32,806 nucleotides of DNA from a virus: positions 1 to 32,806 of the IMG/VR virus record IMGVR_UViG_3300037230_000123; one strand, 5' to 3'. The notes beneath the pieces are model-generated. The model was given only the letters and a program-made list of their open reading frames with translations, searched no databases and was not told the DNA's origin. Position 1 is the stretch's first letter. Each line of letters starts with the position of its first letter. Of this stretch, positions 9,201-15,541 are shown piece after piece. A program made the translations under genes and the position numbers.

Positions 9201-10692
9201 AGGTGGGATTCACGGGGTCGTCGCCGAGCACCTCGCGAGGCGCGCCGATGGGTGAATCCTTGACTACGTTTAGGTTGCCATTCACCGCGAAACCTTGCGG
9301 CGTGTAGCCATCCACCATGGGAGCCACCACGTAGCGGTAACCATCCGCGTTGGTGACGACGTACATTCCGGTGAATCCGCCAATCGGGCCGGCGCAGAGA
9401 ATGCCAAGCGAATCCGCGAAGGTCGATTCGTCGCGATACGCCACCATCAGTGCGTTCGCCATGAACGCGAAGATGGGATTACCGCCGCTGTTGCACCAGA
9501 TCTCCGGCAGCGCCAGCCCCCAGATCGTGTCCGAAACGATAGAGGTTGCGGTAACGGTGTTGCGGCCGAAGCCGAGGAAGCCGGTGGAGTCGTCCTTGAT
9601 GACGACGCCCTGCGGATCAGCCTGGTGCCCACCGAAATAGGGGGACATGCCGTGAACCTGGCAACCGTTCGCTGATTCGAGGTAATAATCACAGCTCCCG
9701 GGATCGCCGCCGGCGGCCGTCACCGCTATGGCGCTCGCGCCCTTTGTTGCCCACGGGCAGTTCACGCCGTCGTTGTACGTCTTCCAGCACTGGCGCGACA
9801 CCTGCCGCTCCGGGTACTGGTTCATGATCTGGAAGAAACCGTCCGAGCAGGTCACCGGGAAGATCGGCGTGCCGTCGCTGGTGAAGTTCTGGATAACACC
9901 CTTCCAAAGCTGGAGCAGAATCCCGGAGTTGGCATGGAAGAGACAGAGGTCAATCTCGGCGTACTTCAGGTCAGTATCGTTGGCGAGCTGCGTCATCACG
10001 CGGTCGCCATTGCCGAACGTGAAGCGGACGTTGTCCGAGGTGCCTTTGATGTCCTGCGAGATCAGCACGTCGGAGCCAGGCTCGCCGATGCCGATGAGGC
10101 GTGGCAGGTAAAGCTGCCCGCCCACCGTGACGCGCCGGTCGGATAGATAGATGTCCGCAACCGCGGATTCACGCACGCGGATGTGGACGAGCGGGATGAT
10201 CTGCTGGACTTCAGAAAGCAGCGCCGTGGACAGCGCGGTCGAGGGAAATCGCAGGCAGGTTGAGCTGACGGTGTAGGTGGGGGCTGCTGTCGGATCGACG
10301 ACCTCGATGAAATTCAGTCCGATCTGCGCCGCATTGCGCAGGTACTCGAAGGAAATCGGCATCTGCTCGAAAGTGACCAGCACACTGCTGGTCGATCCAT
10401 CGGGGTTCGGGACGGTGTAGGTGAACGCCTGCCACGGCCCCTGCATCGACTCCCAGAACGCCCTGAGCTGGTTCACTTCGACCCAGTTCAGGTTCGGGTG
10501 CTTGAACTGAAATTTACGCGGGCCGATGCCGACGTAGTATCGCTGCTCCTGCTTGGCATCGAGCGTGCCGAAGCGATGCACGATCACCGGACGCTCGACG
10601 GAGAAGCCGAAGGGGTACTGCGTGGTGAGCGGGAATGTCTGGCCGGAGTTGATCACCGTGGGCACGGTGATGCGGCCGATGGCGTCGGACAT
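6286..10692 (-). CDS. Tail hub / tip attachment fusion protein (DUF2460-BR0599-hub)
   Basis: A 1,468-residue protein. Residues 1-130 look like the DUF2460/minor-tail type of distal-tail domain (YPFGFSVERP, FQFKHPNL, LRAFWESMQGPWQAFTY, ending in FIEV). Residues 150-345 resemble the BR0599/DUF2163 tail domain with its cysteine cluster (C302, C312, C334, C344, in motifs QCWKTY and NCPW). From about 640 to 920 a gpJ/GTA-like hub section follows (FRDWLTEVLNCCLGFYTWEFGQLKFG, split by short loops, then EEL, the TRTREEL helix and IQRWSLKKDWSVQIEA). The rest is FN3-like and beta-sandwich material to the end. In gene-transfer agents and many siphophages these are separate genes. The hub connects the tube to the tip and holds the receptor-binding protein. 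No good ribosome-binding site precedes the ATG at 10692. Confidence 0.75.
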   Translation of the reverse strand: MSDAIGRITVPTVINSGQTFPLTTQYPFGFSVERPVIVHRFGTLDAKQEQRYYVGIGPRKFQFKHPNLNWVEVNQLRAFWESMQGPWQAFTYTVPNPDGSTSSVLVTFEQMPISFEYLRNAAQIGLNFIEVVDPTAAPTYTVSSTCLRFPSTALSTALLSEVQQIIPLVHIRVRESAVADIYLSDRRVTVGGQLYLPRLIGIGEPGSDVLISQDIKGTSDNVRFTFGNGDRVMTQLANDTDLKYAEIDLCLFHANSGILLQLWKGVIQNFTSDGTPIFPVTCSDGFFQIMNQYPERQVSRQCWKTYNDGVNCPWATKGASAIAVTAAGGDPGSCDYYLESANGCQVHGMSPYFGGHQADPQGVVIKDDSTGFLGFGRNTVTATSIVSDTIWGLALPEIWCNSGGNPIFAFMANALMVAYRDESTFADSLGILCAGPIGGFTGMYVVTNADGYRYVVAPMVDGYTPQGFAVNGNLNVVKDSPIGAPREVLGDDPVNPTFDYFSLGSGSPQVWEPNVYAAGTAACEIRIVKSSTIQPSTPDQHQMTVPIDYGMWGWTWDQSGNRTAVKGLINPFWIAVNMLLRAMGLYGDPSTGSDPAGGAGPASSDQLAAFALPSLIVGDGSGAAEIAAAQVAAILGTGTETQFQFQGIISAQKPFRDWLTEVLNCCLGFYTWEFGQLKFGCRINASAVDAYTLANSLYQTLRLTPIQAGFEHLVISFADVAYQYQANTAEYCDKSHAAYYGRAGSPLTTQMHSVGCSSLSQALRIAATRTREELGGVTPAEWRDARTAAWQTTLLGLGNEVGQVVSMTHPDIPGVHGTCNVSGSTATWVSGDPWTYAGTATGDTELINKEILIGGSQVTITAVASDGSTITTSPAPPSGTGLAFRVLTMCFRIQRWSLKKDWSVQIEAQTVTASMYDLDVGPKPMDVVPAPLPALFYPIPLGPVWAPYQVQASSSDALYPSEWTFDSDQEYTTLADGSALASLIVTGKLPVNEFSATGAGAPGIGSITQGTTGGSLPASTTLWVAICAIDSNGLPSVPSNIIIIGTSASGTDTFDLQSIIWPPVAGLVSYVLFVGTQPDLICAQATGTLTAGTGNTYTPSSITFGGPVVRSTWALPSPYVAKVRIKAKLLLHSGVAGVAVTTVSTNTLFCSELVDTSSTPFSPVGRILSVIGRPNGSTPFASFNITAFVSTTGTMTLDRDPTGIVNVGDAVVIRNKSSLSGTPASVTQVTDAGYQNVANSYGGLAVNAEIGNLIRVIAGTGRGQPPSTITANTSTQLTFQPPLLMDDTSVWIVEAPAWAFQADSTSIDNANPLTPVSLSVPTANFIEQPMLIAGFTVDVNGNESPDGDQPFREDWIYGEVGAPSGEMKISIPGTLAIGSNLGPAAFYTSTVALQNGVTCMVKQAPVGADLVIQVYAGTTLLFTVTIAAGLTVGSATGTPSIDPETPVIINLTAVGTTFPGSDLTVALS

Positions 10693-10740
10693 GGGTTTGG
10701 GTGGGCTTAATTAAGGAGGGTTGGACGAGCGGGCCGCTTC

Positions 10741-10753
10741 GAACAGCCTGTTC
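10741..10753. promoter_or_regulatory. Perfect inverted repeat GAACAG-C-CTGTTC
   Basis: A 13-base dyad with 6-base arms and a single central base sits in the 197-bp space (10693-10889) between the YwgA-like gene and the hub gene. It is about 50 bases upstream of the hub start on the minus strand. It contains GAAC-N5-GTTC, reminiscent of LexA-type boxes (GAAC-N4-GTTC in Gram-positives) but with the wrong spacing. It could be an operator for the hub/tip transcription unit. The rest of this gap shows nothing I can name. Confidence 0.3.
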
Positions 10754-10889
10754 TAATGGAGGGTCGAATCTTGAATGGCGCGAGCCGGCGGGTGGGTGAG
10801 CCTGAGTCTCCCGACTACTTCGGAAGGCGTTCCGTTATCAGCGCGAATTTGGAGTGCGCTTTCATGCAGTTAGAAGTTCGCCTTACGGG

Positions 10890-11471
10890 TTATGCATGAG
10901 TCATCGCCGGAGCGGAAGACAGCAGCAGTTTTTTCTCGTAAAGGCTATTTGCCTTTTCCGCGATGTAGGCCTCCTTGAAATGCGGCTTGACGTCCTTCAC
11001 TCGCCCGGCAAGCTCGGAAATCGTCAGACGCTCACCTCTCCGCTCAGCTTCCCGGTCGACATATACAACCGTGCTCTCCAGTTCGAGATCTGCACTCCCG
11101 TGCGATCCGAACTCGGCAATGACCCAATCGATGTCGTTGGTATGCGATTCGAGCAGGCCGATTCCAGCCTCAATCGTAGCTTCCGCCCTGTCGGCTTTAC
11201 TTATCCGATAGCCATACCCGCCCGAATACCGAACCACGCTCGCCTTCACGGCTTCGAGATTCTCCGCAGTTCCCAGATCCGACAACACGTCGGAATCGAA
11301 TGGACCATAGGAATACAGAGTAAAGCGATACCCAAGGGGCACGTGTTTGACGGTTTGGAGGAGGTAACAAAACTTCATCAGTGCCGTACGCCCCAAATAT
11401 CCGGCTGGCGCAAGGGTCGCCAGCTTAGCGATCACAGCCAATCGCGCGTCTTGCAGCTTATTCCATTCCAT
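10890..11471 (-). CDS. YwgA/Panacea-like protein, partner of HD phosphohydrolase
   Basis: A 193-residue protein that overlaps the end of the HD gene by 14 bases and is preceded by an AAGGA about eight bases from its ATG, so its translation is probably coupled. The N-terminal helix pair and motif GYLGRTALMKFCYLLQ followed by FTLYSYGPFDSDV match the pattern of the YwgA family and the related SocA/Panacea fold (R/K-x-x-LxKxxYLLQ, then YGPxS). In Bacillus, ywgA lies beside ywfO, an HD-domain gene, which supports the assignment through context. The biochemical role of YwgA-type proteins is not known; Panacea domains serve as antitoxins. Here the protein may restrain or direct the HD enzyme. A virion role is unlikely. 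Confidence 0.65.
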   Translation of the reverse strand: MEWNKLQDARLAVIAKLATLAPAGYLGRTALMKFCYLLQTVKHVPLGYRFTLYSYGPFDSDVLSDLGTAENLEAVKASVVRYSGGYGYRISKADRAEATIEAGIGLLESHTNDIDWVIAEFGSHGSADLELESTVVYVDREAERRGERLTISELAGRVKDVKPHFKEAYIAEKANSLYEKKLLLSSAPAMTHA

Positions 11472-12723
11472 CGAGCGTTTCCTTCACTTTCTTCATTGCT
11501 TCGGATCTGTTTTCAGGCGAACAGTAAAGAAGCACCTGATCGTTATTTCCGAGATTACGAACCACGCTGGAGCGCACGCTCAGGGGAACCGGTCCGTGCG
11601 TCCGTTCATCCTCAACCCGTATATCCGTGTCCCCTGTTTTGTACCAGCTCTTTCCTGCGGGCATTTCGGCTGCCAGTAATCCTCCCAGTGACTCACGGAC
11701 CTTCGCAAGCCGGGCCTTGTCGGCAGGAGTCTGGACCTCGTTAGTCTGGAATACCAACCGGTAATGATCACGTCCCGACAGACGCTTGCCATGTTCTCCG
11801 CCAGCGCCCGATGCGAGCAGTCCCAGAACACGCCAGTCGTCCCACGCCAAAAACTCGTCGAGACTTTCCGGTTTTGGGAAGTGGCCGTCTGGAAGGAGCT
11901 CCTTCATCGCTTCACGTATGTGAATATCGTACGCCACCCGGGTCTTATGAAAGTAGACCTGCGTGAACATGAAATATCTGGCGATGACCAGTGCTTCGGC
12001 GGCGTGCCAGCCTCCCTCCTGGATTCCAATCCGGGGTGGCCCGTCCTTGATTCGAATCGCCGTCATCGTCGATATCAGCCGTTGCAGGTCGAAACGACCA
12101 TAATGAACGCCCGCGTGGTGCGAGTCGCGCAATAGATAATCCATTCGATCCGCATCCATTTGGCCCGTGATCAGATCGCGCCAGAAAATTCCTTGCCTCG
12201 CCCCGGCGCTGCCCTCCAGAAGTGCCGCCACATCGTCGGCGGAAAGGTTATAGCCCTGATTCAGCTTATGCTCTTCGATGGCAGAACGCAGTGGCCCGCG
12301 AACAATAGCTGCAGAGTACTGTTCGTGCACGTACTTTCCGCCGCCGTTCTCCTGGTCTGGAAACAGCTCCTCGGAGGCGTGCGAGAACGGTGAGTGGCCC
12401 ACGTCGTGGAGCAGCGCCGCGAGCCGGACGAGTTGTCGATTCCTCTTAACGCCCTGCTCGTCATACCCGAGTTCGTCGTGCAGCACTTGCCATGAATTGC
12501 GAATAATCGCGTCATAGATCAACCCAGCCGTATGCATGACACCCAAGGAGTGTTCGAACCGATTGTGCATCGCACCGGGGTATACCTGGTCCGTCCACGC
12601 GAGCTGACGGATTCGGCGCAGCCGCTGGTATGCCGGCTGCTCAATGATCTGTCGTTCCCAGTCGTTAAGCGCTACAAATCCGTGCACCGGACATCGAATC
12701 TCAAATGTGTCATGCGGGTTCAT
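11458..12723 (-). CDS. HD-domain phosphohydrolase (YwfO/SAMHD1-like, COG1078)
   Basis: A 421-residue protein, normal for this family of dNTPase-like HD enzymes. The HD motif is intact: NRFEHS (H58), LLHDVGHSPFSH (H106, D107), and MDADRMDYLLRDSHHAG (D190/D192) as the last metal ligand. The opening residues (VHGFVALNDWE, PAYQRLRRIRQL) are typical of the family. Such enzymes hydrolyse nucleoside triphosphates, and dNTP-depleting members protect cells against phages. The gene starts at an ATG at 12723 without a clear ribosome-binding site and forms an overlapping pair with the YwgA-like gene. The pair splits the tail module between the minor tail protein and the hub, so it is cargo and not a virion part. 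Substrate cannot be told from sequence. Confidence 0.88.
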   Translation of the reverse strand: MNPHDTFEIRCPVHGFVALNDWERQIIEQPAYQRLRRIRQLAWTDQVYPGAMHNRFEHSLGVMHTAGLIYDAIIRNSWQVLHDELGYDEQGVKRNRQLVRLAALLHDVGHSPFSHASEELFPDQENGGGKYVHEQYSAAIVRGPLRSAIEEHKLNQGYNLSADDVAALLEGSAGARQGIFWRDLITGQMDADRMDYLLRDSHHAGVHYGRFDLQRLISTMTAIRIKDGPPRIGIQEGGWHAAEALVIARYFMFTQVYFHKTRVAYDIHIREAMKELLPDGHFPKPESLDEFLAWDDWRVLGLLASGAGGEHGKRLSGRDHYRLVFQTNEVQTPADKARLAKVRESLGGLLAAEMPAGKSWYKTGDTDIRVEDERTHGPVPLSVRSSVVRNLGNNDQVLLYCSPENRSEAMKKVKETLDGME

Positions 12724-12801
12724 TTTGCATGCTGCGAGAGGGTAAATCGGACAGCGGGGATCGGGCTCTCCTTCTGCGCCTGAAACATTTGTGCTTCGGA
12801 T

Positions 12802-12814
12802 TGTTAGATTAACA
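12802..12814. promoter_or_regulatory. AT-rich dyad TGTTA-GAT-TAACA upstream of the HD cassette
   Basis: A perfect inverted repeat with 5-base arms and a 3-base loop, flanked by further imperfect symmetry (GATT / AATC) from 12799 to 12819. It lies about 80 bases upstream of the HD gene start on the minus strand, in the most AT-rich part of the 195-bp gap (12724-12918). It could mark the promoter/operator of the HD/YwgA-like pair. No standard promoter hexamers were identified. Confidence 0.3.
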
Positions 12815-12918
12815 TAATCGAGGCCGTCGTATTCCCGGATCAGAAGCGGGAGGACAACGCGTCAGCCTCCCGGATGAACGAATAAAGGGCCGAACAGGCA
12901 AATGGACTTGTGCCCTGC

Positions 12919-13335
12919 CTAATCCACCTCCATCAACTCCAGCCCCTGCACGTTCGTCCGCGCGACATCCGTGGCCTGTGCCCAGTTGCCGCGGAACACG
13001 ACGGTAACCCGGCCCTGCGTATTGTTGCCAGTCGGATCATAATTGCTGCCGATCTGCTGGCCCGACGCTACGTCGAACGGATTGTAAAAGGCGAATGGCG
13101 TCAGGCCGGCGTCCTGTGAGACCCAGAAGCTGTATAGCGCGGCAAGCAGCGTCGCGTTCAATCGTTTGCTGAGCCGAAACGTCCGCCGCGAGGTCTGCGC
13201 AAGTTGTGACCGCTGGATCGTCCCGTCGTGATACTGGTTCTGGAGCTGCACGTATTCGCGCAATTCCGTGAACGCGGTGCACAGCGACGCCGGCATCACC
13301 CCGCTCGGTACGGCGTATTGAATATTTCCGGGCAT
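12919..13335 (-). CDS. Minor tail / distal tail protein (DUF2460 or gpM-like)
   Basis: A 138-residue protein with the plan of small tail-tip proteins: a basic beta strand (RRTFRLSKRL), a helix (LLAALYSFWVSQDAGLTPF), a FYNPFD turn, a RVTVVFRGNW strand and a final hydrophobic strand ending LELMEVD. The same plan occurs in residues 1-130 of the hub fusion, so the two are probably paralogous domains. Proteins of this type form a ring between tail tube and hub. It begins 12 bp after the fibre gene ends. After it, the minus-strand tail operon is interrupted by a 195-bp gap and the HD/YwgA-like pair. Confidence 0.65.
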   Translation of the reverse strand: MPGNIQYAVPSGVMPASLCTAFTELREYVQLQNQYHDGTIQRSQLAQTSRRTFRLSKRLNATLLAALYSFWVSQDAGLTPFAFYNPFDVASGQQIGSNYDPTGNNTQGRVTVVFRGNWAQATDVARTNVQGLELMEVD

Positions 13336-13347
13336 CTGATGAGTGCG

Positions 13348-15504
13348 CTAGTGGACCGCGAAGCTCTGTTCAAGCTTGGCCCACACAATCCACAAGGTGC
13401 CGGTGTTCGTATCAGGCCCGTTGCTGCCGCGCCGATACATCCGTGTGATCACAGCGCCCGATAGTGGATTCGGACAGGATGCGTTGATGCCGAGACCGTA
13501 CGGCCCGACAAATTCGTTGATCGAGGAACTGCTGATCGAGTAGCCGCCCCCGCCCGACGTCACGGGAGCCGTGGTGGAACCTCCCGGCATGGAAGGAAAG
13601 GACGGCCCGGTCGATATGCTGAAAGGCGCGCAGGCCATGAGCACGATGAAGTCCACGTTACCGCCGGAGGCATCCGAGTAACCAGCCCACGACAGAGTCA
13701 CCGAATTGTACGTCACCGGAGTCTCAAAGAGCATCGAGGCATAGATGTCGCCGTTTCCGTGGGCCAGCGGAACCGCCGCCATCGGCGTGCCCCCAACCGA
13801 GATGCACTGCATCGCCGCACTCGACCCCATGAACTGCGGACTCGGAATGGGAGTCGCGCCCACCGCCGAGCAGTAGCCGACCGGGAAGATCTGAGTCGCG
13901 TTCCCGTTCACCACGCTGGGCATGGCCGTGACGCAGTTCGCGGCGTTATTGATGCTTCCGCAGTTGGTCCCGACGTTCGTATAAGAGTTGGAAAGATCGT
14001 TGATGGGCGGCCCTGGGACCGCGTCGAACAAGATGCCGTATTGAAGGTACGTGTTGCTGTTGACGTTGGGCGAAGCCATGATGGAGTTCCCGCTGTAGCC
14101 CACCATCAGGAGACCGCCGGATGTGCTGCCGTGGGTGACATAGATCGCGGCGGCCTTCTGCGGATTGCTTCCATCGATGCCGATGCCATCGATCCGGTTC
14201 CCTGTGATCGTGAGGCCGTCGTAGCGCAACGCCAGATAAAGGGCGGAATCCGTGGTGCCCGTGATTGTGTTGTCCACGATGAACAGGCCGTCTGTAAAGT
14301 CATAAGCAGAGTTGCTCACCACCACCGCCCGGCCCTTGACGTTCGCGAACCTGTTCCCTTCAAGGATCAGCCCGATAATGCCCGTCGCCGAGATCACCGA
14401 GGTTTCGCTGCTCTGGTTCGTATAGTTTCCGTCGGCGAACACATCCCTCATCGCGAAATCGGTGGTCGAGTTCAGGGTCAACATCGCGGTGTTCAATCCG
14501 TTCTTCACGGTGAGCTTGCTTCGAGCCTTCAGGCCCATGAGGGTCCACCCCGTCGTGCTGGAGATCGAGAGTCCGTTTTGCAGCGTATAGGTATTCGGCC
14601 CCATCATGAACGTCACATTCGGCGTGGACCCGGCTGCACCGAAAGCGCGTGAGAAACAGGTATCGTCATAGGTTCCCGGTACACTGCAATACTGATCGAT
14701 CCAGGTGATCACCGTACCTTTCGGGAGCCCGCCGAGATTTGACAGCGCAGTTGCTGGGCTGCCCACGTCGGACAGATTGTTCGCCGCGGCGAGCTTCGCA
14801 TTGAGCTGGGTTTGCGCATCGCTCGTCAGGTTGGCGACGTATCCGAAAGCCGTATTCCCGACGCCGCCACCCCCGATGTTGGGGGCCGGGATTCCTATCG
14901 GCAGTTGGCCGACCGAAGCCGCGCCCGCGAGCTGATTGAAGTTGTAATCGTTCGCGGAAGGCGAGATTGCGCCAGTCCGTCCGTCAAAGGACGTAACGCC
15001 GCCGGCGGGCGGATTGCACCAGACCGCCACACCTGCGGTGTCACAGATCATCTGCCCATTCGTGGCGCCTTGCGTGGAGAGTTGCGAGAGCGCGACCGTC
15101 GTCGTCGGGCCGGGCGTGTAAAGCGTCGTGACCTGCACGATGGTGCAGGTCCCTGATGGGCACCGGGACGACGGGAGTGTCGGCACCGACCAAATGCTGG
15201 TCGAAGTCTGGCCGTTCGAGACAGTGTTTACGGTGTAGACAATGGCCGGGCTCGCGTGATCCGTTGGTGCGAGCTGAATGTTGACCACTCCGCTCGTGAT
15301 CGAAAAGGCGCGCGCGCCACGCGCGATCGGCACGCCCCCGACCGAGAAGGCCGCATTGGTCACGATGATATTTCCATCCATCAGCGACCCGTCGACGTTG
15401 TAGAGCGTGTCACTGATCGTGGTCAGTGCCGGTTGCGCTCGGCAAAGCGGAGCGCAGAGTAGCCAGAGCACAGCGCATATAAGAAAGACAAAGAGTCTCC
15501 GCAT
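13348..15504 (-). CDS. Secreted-type tail fibre/spike with right-handed beta-helix
   Basis: A 718-residue product if translated from the ATG at 15504, which has AGGA six bases upstream; a TTG at 15525 is less likely. Residues 1-23 form a clear Sec signal peptide (MRR, a hydrophobic core of Leu/Phe/Val, then CRA before Q24). A beta domain follows (ISDTLYNVDGSL and a VVNIQLAP strand). Next comes a linker with phage-fibre signatures (VTSFDGRTGAI, QLNAKLAAANNLSDVG, ALSNLGG). Then at about 320-510 there are repeated strands of the pectate-lyase/beta-helix kind (LEGNRFANV, FIVDNTITGT, LTITGNRIDGI). The C-terminal domain is a beta sandwich. The gene follows the tape measure by 37 bp. A fibre with an export signal is unusual; it may instead be a secreted host-surface protein carried as cargo. 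Confidence 0.75.
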   Translation of the reverse strand: MRRLFVFLICAVLWLLCAPLCRAQPALTTISDTLYNVDGSLMDGNIIVTNAAFSVGGVPIARGARAFSITSGVVNIQLAPTDHASPAIVYTVNTVSNGQTSTSIWSVPTLPSSRCPSGTCTIVQVTTLYTPGPTTTVALSQLSTQGATNGQMICDTAGVAVWCNPPAGGVTSFDGRTGAISPSANDYNFNQLAGAASVGQLPIGIPAPNIGGGGVGNTAFGYVANLTSDAQTQLNAKLAAANNLSDVGSPATALSNLGGLPKGTVITWIDQYCSVPGTYDDTCFSRAFGAAGSTPNVTFMMGPNTYTLQNGLSISSTTGWTLMGLKARSKLTVKNGLNTAMLTLNSTTDFAMRDVFADGNYTNQSSETSVISATGIIGLILEGNRFANVKGRAVVVSNSAYDFTDGLFIVDNTITGTTDSALYLALRYDGLTITGNRIDGIGIDGSNPQKAAAIYVTHGSTSGGLLMVGYSGNSIMASPNVNSNTYLQYGILFDAVPGPPINDLSNSYTNVGTNCGSINNAANCVTAMPSVVNGNATQIFPVGYCSAVGATPIPSPQFMGSSAAMQCISVGGTPMAAVPLAHGNGDIYASMLFETPVTYNSVTLSWAGYSDASGGNVDFIVLMACAPFSISTGPSFPSMPGGSTTAPVTSGGGGYSISSSSINEFVGPYGLGINASCPNPLSGAVITRMYRRGSNGPDTNTGTLWIVWAKLEQSFAVH

Positions 15505-15541
15505 ATCGATTCCTGTTGTGGGCAATGGAGGGATGCCAGTG

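Noticed and set aside
12885-12920. Possible rho-independent terminator after the minor tail gene (GGGC/GCCC arms followed by TTTATT on the minus strand)
   Set aside because: Arms are only five bases with a loop above 20 bases, too weak to call.
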